From Desmodus rotundus (Eukaryota; Chordata; Mammalia; Chiroptera; Phyllostomidae): a stretch of 64,000 nt of DNA. Under the pieces are notes generated by a model. The model was not told the origin of the DNA, made no database searches, and worked only from the letters and a program-made list of their open reading frames with translations. The stretch lies in contig NC_071393.1 in NCBI RefSeq assembly GCF_022682495.2, positions 101,731,010 to 101,795,009 of the forward strand. The letters run 5' to 3'. Shown here one piece after another: positions 13,301 through 25,300 of this stretch. Position 1 is the first letter of the stretch, and every line of letters starts with the position of its first letter. The translations under genes were made by a program, and so were the position numbers.

Positions 13301-16300
13301 CGCTGGCCTGCAAGCAAGCCCTTTTCCAGAAGTTAGCAGAGGATTCTCCCCGGGGTATTTGTCTCCTGAATTCTGGTTGGGGCCCTGCTCCCCACCCCCA
13401 CTCTCCCCCACCCCAAGGTATCTGGACTAACGGTTCCCCTTTTGTGCTTCTCACCAGAACCTCTGGTTTGCCAACCCCGGGGGCAGCAACAGCATGCCAA
13501 GCCGCACCCACAGCTCAGTCCAGAGGACCCGCTCGCTGCCTGTGCACACTTCTCCCCAGAACATGCTGATGTTCCAGCAGCCAGGTGGGGCCCGGAGCTT
13601 GATCTCTCGCTCTTCTCTCCCCTGACGCAGAGAGGAGGCCAGGACGCCAAAATAGATGCCCTGGTGAACTCAGCTGGAAAGTGCTCAGCCTTGACTGTCA
13701 CCGTGCATTCTTATGAGCTTATAGCAGCCTTTCCTTTTTTAAACTGTGCCTTGCTGGCATGAACAGAGGCTGCTTGGCTGGGTGCCAGCACAAGGAGCCC
13801 CAGCGTCATTGCAATCTGATGGGTGTAGTTTTGATAGTAGTCATACCTCTAGGTTGATTAAACCAGAGATACCACTGGAGGGCTTCTGGGGGAGATGGGA
13901 GGAGTTCTGTGTGTTGTCAGGACAGGCAGTGTAGAGAGTAAGACAGAGAGAAGACTTGACCATGTTGATGCTAAGGGGCCCTCCCTGGTTTGGGAGCGCC
14001 TTGCAAACACACTGTGGGGCCAGCCATCTTTCCTTTCTGTGGTCAAACAGCAACGTGGTACAAGTCAAGCCCGTTTCACCTCTCACAGTGCCCCCTGAAA
14101 CAGGGTAGCCAGGACTACGTACAGCCAACAAGCACTTGCACCCTTTCTCTATGCAGACAGTGACCTCTTAGACTCGAGGAATAACACGCAGCCACACAAA
14201 CAGTCACTGCACCTACCTAGACAGCCCTGTAGGCAGGCAAACCGGACGTGTGCCCCTGTGGGAAATGCCCACCCTGGGCCGCAGGCGCGCTCGGTGTAAT
14301 AAGTCCTATAGGAGCTTAAGGAGGGAAATGTCACTGGACTTGGCTGGGTGAGGAAGCTTCTTGGAATTGGAGCTGAGCTGCAGAGGACAGAGGTGAAGAG
14401 GTGGAAAGAGGAGGGTGGCACTGCGGGCGGAAAGAACAAGGGAGCGCGACTGCAGGGGTGCGGAGCTGAAGTAGCAGCAGGTCGACCAAGGCAGCTGGAA
14501 AGATGGTGCCCATTGGTGGGGACTCTAGATCCAAGGCCAGGGAGCTCAAAGCCTGGCCACTCTCAGTGGGGACTCTATGGAAGTCTTTGGGCAGGGGGTC
14601 AGGCAAGGGTGTGCCTGCAGGAATGAAGGGGAGGCAGGATGAGGGGGTGGGGGTGGGGGGCACCGATAAGGAAGAGCAGGAAGGTGCCGGCGGGGTGGAG
14701 CTGCCATGGGATAAGGTGTGTCGGGAAAGGAAGGGGCGTCCACATGGCCCAGATGCTTGTTTAAAGTTGCTTCTCGACTTCTAGAACTCTTTGTATTTGC
14801 CCACTTTTGTTTTAAAGCTTCATTTCTCCATTTTGATACGTGTAGCAATTTTTCTTGCCAGGCAGAAGTACTTGATAAAATTCAAGGGTGGTAAATGCCT
14901 TCTCTCTGGGTTATTTAGTCCCAGCCTCTGTTATCATGCAGAATCATGTATAATCCATTCCCAATAACAGAGAATCTGGACATGACTTGAAGGCGTCCTG
15001 GGCATGAGGAGGTCTGGGGCCTTGAATGACTATCCCACCCTGACCTCGGTCCCGGGACTGCAGCCCAACTACCTCATAGCCTCCCGGGAGCCCAGCATAG
15101 CTGACCGCTCTCCAGTCGCAAAACACACAAAGACTTCTCTATGGTTTGTAACCTCTCTCTCCTTCCCTGCAGCTCTCTTCCAAGCCCTCAGTCTTCCTCT
15201 CTGTTCCTGGCTTAACTGGGAAGACCAGGCCCCTGGAAAGAGCTGGGCCTTTCCTGGGAGGAGGACCGTTTAGGTCCATTGCCACGGATCCTCCGTGTGC
15301 ACCTTTGTCTGCCTCCGTTGTGCACAGCAATGCCGCTGCTCGTGCTCAGGGTGACTGCGCCCCGGAGATCCTTTCCACCCTCTTCCCCGTGAAGCCTCCT
15401 GCTCCCATAGTTAAAGAATCACACGATACAGAAGGGCTTACAAGGAAAATTGACCCTAATGACCCACAGCATTTCTAATAATGGCCAAGGCACGCAGACA
15501 GGGCCACTCCGTATTCCCAGTTGCAAATGCATTGGTGAGCGCTCAGCAGGGGCCACTCCTAAACCCCGCCCAGCACACTCTGCCCAGGCTATGTGGCTCT
15601 TCTGGGGACCTGGTCAGGAAGGGCGAGGCAGGGTGCAGCCGTGACCAGGATTCCTCACTGAAAGGAGCAGAGGCTGCAGAAGGTTCTTGCCATGGGCCCA
15701 GGGATGCTCTCCCAGCCTCTGCTCAGGGCCCACGTGCATTCCTGCCTTTGCAGATCAGACGCTGGTTTTCAAGACCTCGAATCACTGTCAGAACTCTTCC
15801 TTCTGCCCGAGGAGGCCTCTTCCTCCACAGGCAGCCCCTGTCGTGGCCACAGCCAGGCCCGGACAAAGGCTCACTCTCCAGAGACAGGGTCTCAGAGCCA
15901 AGCCAGCCACTGGGTCTCCTGTGCAGATGGGCTTTCTGCTCCAGGCGTCTAGGGGTGGTGGCCCGGGTAGGACGGGCTGTCAGAAGTATCATGTCAGAGC
16001 GGCAGGAATCAGGAAGGCAGAAAGCGGCTTTCCTGTGTACACAGCATTAGTAATATGAATAGAAAAAGGAATGGAGACATGGGAACAACCCAAAATTAAG
16101 TACTCAGAGAACTGTGTCTCAGGTCGACATAGTAGTTTCTTCCTGGCCATGGGCTATCTTCAAAGCATCCATTTAAACCCTCTGCACAAACCTCGAAGAC
16201 TACAGTGCATTCTAAAGGAGCTTTTATTTGTTCTGTTAACTTAAAATCATTCCATTAAGATGATGGAAGACCTTAAATATCTCCAAAGACTATAGCAAAG

Positions 16301-19300
16301 GCTGGGGGCTAGACCCAGCCCGAGCTGTGCGTCAGCTGATCGGTCGCCTTGCTCGGTTTGCAAGACGCTTCCCTCTTCCCTGGATCTGCAGCGTCCGTGG
16401 CCCAGTGGAAGCCATGTCAGGGGTGGTTTTTCACTGTATTCCCAAATGGACAGGTTCTAGATCTTTCCTGGGATGAGCCAGGAGAACCATGGGTGATTGT
16501 TACCTCTTGCAGGCCTCAGGGGCTTGTCCTCAAAAGTGAGGAAGACAAGGTCTGATGACTCACCCGGGAGGTGACTCGAGCTCAGGACAAGTGTGGTGCC
16601 AGCCCATGAGAGTCGTCACCTTTCTCGAAGAGGCAGAGTGTTTTCCCAACTGAAAAACCAGTTTGGAAACTGCTTGCAGGATGATATCTTATCTTGGAAG
16701 CAGTTCTGTTCCTGCAGACCTGACTCAGCCACCCTCCGGGTCCAGCCCTGAAGCGACACTGGGAAGCTGGAGGCTCCTCCTCACCTGGAGGGCCTGAGAG
16801 AGAAAAGGCAGAAGGGCCACAAACAGGTGTCCAAGGGAAAGCATGGGGGAGGGCGGGCTGCCCGCCTCACCTGGCTCCATTCTGGGGATCTCATTTCCTT
16901 GCTTGCACAAAACCACGCACAAAGAACCCTTGGGGCTGGACCCCCGCCATGTGAGGTGGATCAGGCAGCACCTTCCACGACAGCATTTCATGGGTGACAT
17001 TCCTGTTCACAACACACCTCCCCTAGGCACAAGCTGATACTTAGAATTCTTCCACCATTAGAACACTGCATGCCTAGGTCTGTCACCTTTCATGTCCTCC
17101 TTCCTGTGAGCGATTTTCCCAATTCCTTTCCGAGAACTGCCTTTGGGAAGAGTGGGAGAAGGAGAGTGCATCAGAGCCCTGGGTCCATGAGCAGGGAAGG
17201 CGTGGGCTGCCATGCGGAGGCAGAGGCTGGAGTCCGGACCCACATAAAGAACCTAGTAAATATTTGTCCCCTGCCTTCTAATAAGCAAGGCAAACGGCCC
17301 TGCTCAGGGAGGTTGGTAAATGAGTCCATTCTATCACAGCCAAGAACCTAGCTGGGCCTGTGCCCCCTGCATTCAAGAGTCAAATTCAAAGAGACCAACT
17401 TGAGGCAAGAAGATACAATATTGTCTTGTGCCATATTCTACTCATCATTGTGTGGTGATACTGTGGGTCCCAGGGGATTTCCACAGCACTTGCTTCTGCA
17501 GTTTTAGGAATGAGGCCCCCAGAGAAAAGCCCCAGTCCCCATAACAGATTCAGGGGTGCGACTCATTTGTTACTCTGTTCCTCTTTCCCCTGCCGTGACC
17601 TCTCTGTCAATACCAGCTTACCTGCCACTCTGATGCCATTTGCTGCTCACACTGATCTCTTTGCCTTTTGTTATCATCCTGCCCATTTCTTCTTGGTTCC
17701 TGGGTTTGTCTCCCTTTCTTCCTTACCTGCCCATCAGCCCATCAGTCCAAGCCCCACATCCCATCCTCTGTCCCTTCCTTATCGGCCTGTCTTCCCTGAC
17801 GTATTTCCTTCCAGTGACCCTGCCTGTCACTTAACCAGACCTTCAAAGCCTTGCTGTTATCCAGCAGAGTGGCCTCAGCTGTCATTGGCAAAGTGGCATT
17901 CTAAAGGTTTTTTCCTAAAATGCCCGACCTGTCTCTTTTTCTAAAATCCTAAAGACATTGGCCTCCCGCCCCAGCTTCAATGCTTTGAAAGAGATGCAGA
18001 ATTGCACCTCAGGTGCTGCAGACAGAAAACCCTGCAGGAATGTCCCATTTCTGCCAAGGAAAAGCCACCTGCCGCCCATACCCCAGTGGGCCCTGCAGCA
18101 GCACTTCATTAAGGTTGGGCGGCCCCACTCCCTTCTAGAATCTTCTTGACCCTGGGCCTAAGCACTAGGCACTATACTTGTGGGACTTCTGCAAAAGCAC
18201 AAAAAAGTCCCAAGTCAGCCTAGGCCCTGGGCATCTTAGAGCTGGGGAGCCTCACTAAATGTTGGAATGACCTGACGGGGAGAGGAAGAATTCCTAGTTC
18301 TCAGAGATGGCATCTGAGCTGAAGAAACAGGCCTGCTTTGGTCAATAGCAGAGAAGACTTGGTTTCAAAGAGTCTTTCTTTTCTGCCTTACAGAGGCTAG
18401 AAACTATGTCTGCCTGGTCCATTACAGCTGGGAGCCCAGGATAATTGTGAAGGATGAGCCCTTGGGGATAGCAGGAGCCCCGGGGTTCCTGTGGGCCTGT
18501 GGAGCAGGAGCCACCCGAACGCTCCTCTAGGGTTTTGAGAGCTCTGCCCACCAAGCCACCCATAGCTGAGAGCTCCGAGCCTGAGACGGAAGCTGTTTTA
18601 TCAGCCCAGCCGGTCTCCCTAGATCTTGTATGTGCAGGATGCCACAGATCTGTTTTTATCAAATACACAATTAAAAAGTCACACTATTAGGAAACTCGGG
18701 AGTATGAACATATGTGTTCCTCCCAAGACTTAGGGTTTCCAGAGCCATTCTGTGCGGTGGGGCCGTGGGCTCCCCGGCGCACCAGAGGGAGGATCTGGAG
18801 GATAAAAAGCAAGCACGCCAACTTCCAGCCTAAAAGAGCAGCCACTGAGGTTTGGAGATCCTGGCACGGAGAGCCCCGCACTTCTCGGCCCCCCTTTTGG
18901 AACACACAATCCCAGGCTTGGAAAATGGCATTTTGCTGCGTGTTGGCAAGAAATCCTGCAGCTGAAACGCTTCTCTCCAAATGCCGAGCATCTTTATTTA
19001 TCCAAATCTCTCCACAGTGTTTGTTTAAAGGGAAGTGCTAGAGAGTAAACTAAATTTTACAATGAGCATATGGATGGCTATAATTGCTGAGGGTTTTTTT
19101 TTTCATATTTGCTAACTGGCTATATATAAAATTGTGTTTCTCTTTTATAGATTTCACACCCTGAAGGCTGCTAATTTTTGCATGCATATGATTTTCACAT
19201 GAATGGATGAAAATACTAAAATACTCTTCCCTCTGGATTGTCTAATTGCCCCTCCCCTACCCTGAGAGCCACCAGTGAGTTGGGGTGGGGAGTCCCTTAC

Positions 19301-22300
19301 ACTCTCCCTCTCGGTTTCCCTGGAAGCCCAGTTGGCCTCAGTCCCGTGATCCGGCACAGTCGGCCTTCAGAGACACTGGTGCCGGAACTTGTGTCTGAAA
19401 GAACCCTATCTGCTCCCCAGTGCTTCGTATATTGATCCATTTTGCAAACCTTCTCTTTGAGAAGTTTAAATAACAGAATCAACACCTGCCTCTGAATGAG
19501 CTGGTAATGGGGAACCCAGATTGCAAAGAATATATAAATGTACAGCTAACCAAGGAAAACAGATACTTTGGTTTAACCATTGGTTTCAACTTCCTATCCC
19601 ACCAAACCACCAACTCATTTGTAATCCCTGGCCCTGGGCCCTGAGCGCCCCCTGGTGGAGATGTGAAGGAGCAAGCCTGAAGCGGAGAGTTGACGGAGAG
19701 CACCGGGCCCTGCTCCATGTCAGCTGGCTAACCTGGATGGGTCACGCCACCTCTCCAAGTCCCACTTGGGAAGTGAGCACTGGTAGAGTCTTGGACTCAG
19801 AACAAGCGTTTCCCATGCTATGGTTTCTGTTTACTGCTGCTCATAACATAACAGAAATGCGCCAGTCTTGGTCTAGGCACAGGGAGCAGAGCCAAGTCCT
19901 GTTCCGATGAAGCAAACTTTCAATTGGGGGAAGCAGCAAATAAATACATATGTCAGATGTTGTGACAGCTATGAAGTAAAATAAAGCAGAAGAAAGGGTT
20001 GGTGCCAGAAAAGATCTGTTCACACACAATGAACAGAAAATCCTTTCTAAGGAGACAGTAGACCCAGAGACATCATGGCAGGAAGAGGGAGAGCTATGGA
20101 TACATCCAGGACCCGACATTCTGGACAGAGGGAACAGCCGTGCAAAGGCCCTGGGGCAGAAGAGGGCCTGGGGTGGACGGAAGGAGGGGAGAGCTGTACA
20201 AGGGCAGGAGCTACCAAGGAGCCAGACCATGTAGGGCCTACCAGGCCATGGCAGGGGTTGGGTTGGCTTTGATGGGGAGGCGCCGGACGGTTCTGAGCAG
20301 GAGACTGACAGACTATGACTATAACCAGCTATTTTTAGTCACCAGCTTTCTTCCAGCCACCCATGTTCACAGTGGACTCTGTGAGTCTGACCTCAGAGGT
20401 TGCTTGAATCTGAGTGTAACCTGCCCTCCGTGCTTACCCTGACAGTCCCCCCAAGTCCTCCCAGGGAGGCGCAGCGACCCTCACCCCAGGTGGCACTGTG
20501 CAAACTTTCTCTTTGTTCTTAGAATCTCTGTCACCAACATAACCCTTTGTGCCCTGCAGAATTCCAGCTTCCCGTGACCGAACCTGACATCAACAACAGG
20601 CTGGAGTCCTTGTGCCTCAGTATGACCGAGCACGCCCTGGGAGGTGAGTGTTGTCCTCCTCAAGGTCACTGCCCACCTCGGGGACCTGCTGGCCACCTGC
20701 TGTCCACACTGGGGCTGTAGTGTGGGGTGATGGGAAGAGTGCAAGGAGGGGGGAGGCAGGAGACAAGGAGAGAGAGGTCTCGGGGCTATTGGAATGTCAT
20801 CAAGCCACACCATGCCCAGCGGCCCATATGCCCCGCTCCTCCTCCTTTCCTGGGAGGTGAGTCCAGGGGACCTGAAGACGGAGCCTGTCCCTCTTCCCCA
20901 GGGGCCACCCCCCATGCACACTGGAGTCTCACCACATTCGCAGTCCCAGCCAAATGCAGGGAGCTGGAGGAGTCCAGGATACAGGACGCAGCTTTGAGTG
21001 GGAACATCCCCCACAGTACTGGAGTCCTTCCTTCTCAGCACTAGATTCCCCTAGTCTGGTCCAAGCATACCCCAACTTGCTCTAAAAACAGAACTTGTGA
21101 AACCAGAATCCCTGGTTGTTTTTATATCTCTGTTCCAAATGGCTTCCACAAGGCCTGGGGCCCTAAGCAGCCTGAGGTGTCCTTTGCAGTGTGACGGGGA
21201 CAATCTAGTGGGATGTGCCTGTGGTGTGCAGGGCTGTGGCTCCATGAAAAGCTCCTAGAAGCAGAAGCAGCAGGGTCATCCCACCATCTGTTTGGCCTGA
21301 AACCCTGCATTGTCACAACAGCCCCAGGAGGCCTTCCATGCCCTCCTGGTACTAAATGGGTGCCGTTCACCAGCCTGCACCTGAAGCCAGACCTGGAGGT
21401 GTTTGGCAGGCAGAGGAGAGATGTCCACTCCTTCCTGCCAGTGTCCAGGGCAGCTCTGAGTCACTGAGATCCAGGGAAGCCTCCTGTGACCCTTCCTAAT
21501 AGCCCTCTCGGTCTGGACACGCTCACCGCTCCCCCCAACCCCCGGAGATGGGCCCGCAGCACACCTGGAGCCAAAATGTGCGCTCTCTGGCAGCGGTAGG
21601 GGGAGAGGCCGCCATCAGCTAGTGCTCCAGAGAGCTTTGTCCTTCTGACCAGGGATTTTTATATTTTTAGCCTCTGCAAACACAACCGTAGCCTGAAACC
21701 AAATACGAGGCAGATAAAAATGCTCTGCTTGGATCAGGGCAGAGGCCTGTACGAGGCTGTCCGCAGCCTGGAGGAAGTCTCGGCTCAGGACCGGAGGGAG
21801 CTAGCTGAACACATCTCTCAGGGCACAGCTCCTTCTGTGACCTCCCCGGGGTTCCAGGAACTCTATGTGCAAACACCACTCTCATCCTTAGCCAGTCAGG
21901 TCCTGGGCGCTTCACGGCATCATAGGTCCATCCTCGGTACCTCCAGGATGAGGTACCGCTTTTCCAGCTAACTGAGCAGATGGGGTCAGCACACCAACAG
22001 CCCCTAAGGAGTAATGAGAAGCCCCCCAAAGGCCCATCAGCAGATGACGATGGATGAACCAAATGGCGTATAACCATACAGTTCAGCCTTAAAAAGGAGT
22101 GACATGCTAATACATGCTGGATGATCCTGGCAAGCGCCACGCTAAGTGCAAGGAGCCAGGCCACAGAAGACCACACAGCATATGACTCCATTTGTGAATT
22201 TATGAAATGTCTAGAATAGGCAAACCTACAGAGAGAGAGAGTGCAGACTCATGGTCATCAGAGGCTGGAGGGAGGTGGAAGTGGGGGGTGGCTGCTGATG

Positions 22301-25300
22301 GGTACCAGATTTCCTTTGGGGGGGTGATAAAAATAGTCTGGAATTAGCGGTGACGGTTGCACGACTGTGAATATACTGAAAATCACTGAACCGGACACTT
22401 TAAAAGGGTGACATTTGTGGTACACAAATTATATCTCAATTTTTTTCAGAAAGGGAAGGCCCCCTAGACCCAGAGCCAGCAGGCCAAGCTCAGCCCACGG
22501 CAACAGCCTGAGCGGCCTCCCCGCTGACAGTGGCTGGCCCGGTGGGGAACTCTCCCTGCCTCTGAGTCGGGGAGAACCGGCCTGATCCCCTGGGACTTGA
22601 TAGTTCTCAGATAATTGACATGTTGAAAGCTCTTATCAAACGGCTAAATACTAACATTATCATCATTAGTAGCAAGAATGCCAAATGCTCCTTATGAAAG
22701 GGTAGCTTTTCTTCAAAAGACTTCATTTTTTAGCCCATTCTTCTCTTTTTACAGGAAACCTTTCTGAATGGATGTGTTTTTGCTAATGTTTTCATAGGAT
22801 TAATCTCCTAAGCCTTTTTATTGCTATGGTTTTTTCTCAGTAATCCTCAGTTGGGGAACCTGTACGCAGTTTCCTGAGCAGAGAATGCAAATTAAGTTCA
22901 GGGTGGCCCTGTGGGGCACAGAGGCGGTGGTGGCGGCGCTGTGCCCGCCCTCGATGACAGCACTGTCTGCTGGCCGACCCCTTCCAGGTGCCAGGGAAGA
23001 TGACCTTGCTGTGGACAGAATGCGAGTGAATTAAGTCACTTTACAGGAAAATGAATAACTAGGGAGAGGCAAGCAGACTGAAAGAGGTCCCTCTGCTTGT
23101 GTCTCAGGGAAGTGGAGGGGCGGCCAAATTCCCGGGACACCCCATCCCCACCCCATACTCTAACGAGGCTGGTCCTTGGGCCCCAGGCCTCGGGAGCCCA
23201 TCTTTCTGTGCTGACACATCTGCTCTCTCTGCCTCCTCCACTGACTGCCCCGCTGCTGGGGCCAGTCTTAAGCCCCTTTTCTCTTTGGCACTCCCTTTCC
23301 ATCTCTTTTTTTCCCTCTCCTGGCCTCTCCAGCAGAACCCCTGAGAAGCCCTGAGTGTGGGTTGGTTCTGCCATCTTGGTTTGGGAGTCTTTAAGGCTTA
23401 GTCTGGCCCCGTGGGGCTCGTTCCTGACTGGCGGCCCATGCCGTTCTGGAAGTCTCAGTGCCAACCCCGAGCATTGTTTTCTTCCTATGGGCGGGAGGGG
23501 GTTACGCAGGCAGAAATACTCACAGATGTGAAAGCAAGGTTCCTCCAAACAGAATGGAGTCTGTAGTGAACTGTACCATAAAGAGGAACTCCCGGTTCAC
23601 TCTGATGTTCCGGGGTTCATGCTTCACGTGACCCCCTTGCCATTCCCCCTCATCTTTCTCCTCACTCCTCCTCGGGTCCTGCAGCCCCCCTGTGGCAGCA
23701 CGGAGACTTTGAACAAGTGAGAAAATGGCTCCAATTTCTCAAGGTGCTGCTCTTTTATTTGAAATTTGTTGTAATGACTGTATGATGGTTGCGTGTGAAC
23801 AGCACCCCCTGGAGTTGTGCAGTGCACACCTTGCACAACGGTAAATGGTGAGTGTGGGCTTCCTTTCTGGTCATTTCCCTGCCGATGAACACCGTCACCT
23901 TTGGAAGATGAGGTTTACAGTTGGGACTCCGTGAAAATGTGGCCTGGGGTTCGGTTTGCTGAGGTTCTCAGGTTTCCAGCTCCCCACTTCCACAACTGTG
24001 AAGGGTCAGCAGTAATGAGTGGGCCGGTGAGCCCTGGCGAGAGTGTGCACTGCACTTCTGTAGATGCGGGAGTGACCACTACGCCCTGCCCCACACGCGC
24101 GCGTGTGCACACCTGCACACACCTGCTGTTCTCCCATGACCAGTCTCAACCTCAGGGCCACCACAAGAGGTTGACACCCACAGCGGGGGGAGGTGGTTGA
24201 TTATCAGTTCACATCTGGGGGCCTCTAGGATTGGTGGTCTGATACCACAGATGACCTTAGGGGGCATTTGCTTCCCTTCATTAAAATCGCTCCAAAATTT
24301 GTAGAGGACTTTATACACGCGCGCACACATGAATACAAATAACACTGGGGAATCTAAACAAGGTGGGTTAAGGCACGTCGGTGTCAGCATGTTGGGGGTG
24401 ATGCTACACTGAGGTTCTGCAGGGTGTCGCCATACGGGAAACCCGGTACTCTGTCTTACAACTGCATGGGAACCTGCAATGATCACAATCAGAATTTCAA
24501 ATTAAGGAGCCTTTCTCCTCCAAATCCCTGCTGGTGAGCCACAGCCAGGCACTGCCCCTGAGGAGGTCTCAGTGTTCCTCCATTTCATTCGGGTCCCCCA
24601 GCTATCCCTGCAGCACGCTGCCGCTCCGCTCTCACACTGAGCTCTACCCAAGGCATCTAGATGCTCCGTCTGGTAGACCAGGTTTGGGACATCATGGCTT
24701 AGACTGGGACACACTGGCTGACGTTTGGAAATGAGCAAAACCAAGCAGGCATCCTGCATCCCCCCGTGTCCTTCACACAGTGGTCCCTGAACATAGTCTT
24801 TGCTACCTCCTGTGATGGCTAATCCACGCCCTTCTCTCTGCTCGCTGATAAGCCCTCATCAGCTCTAGCATAAGCCATTGTAGGGGTCTCTTAACTGATC
24901 CTCTTGCCACCAGCCTTGCCAGGAAAACCCTCCTAAAATCAGATCTGGTAACTCCACTACCTATAATCCCCTAGTCACTGGTGTCCAAGCTCCTGTTCAC
25001 AGTACACAAGACCCTGGTGGTCTGAGTCTGGGCACTGTCCTGTGTCCCAAGTGTAAGTCCCACTCATGGCCTCTCAACTCTGGCGTACACATGCCCCACT
25101 TTCTCCATAGCCCGGCTTCGCCGACTCCCCGCAACGTAGCCTCAGCACCCCCGGGTGGCCTCCGCACTCTCCCACCTCCGCAGGATCTTTCAGTTCCTGG
25201 TGCCCACCACTGTGGTGTATCTGCCCCGATCAGATTTTTGAGACAGAGAATCTGGATCAGTTTGGGTCAGATGCACCCCCAGGTCTGCCCAGCTGTGACC

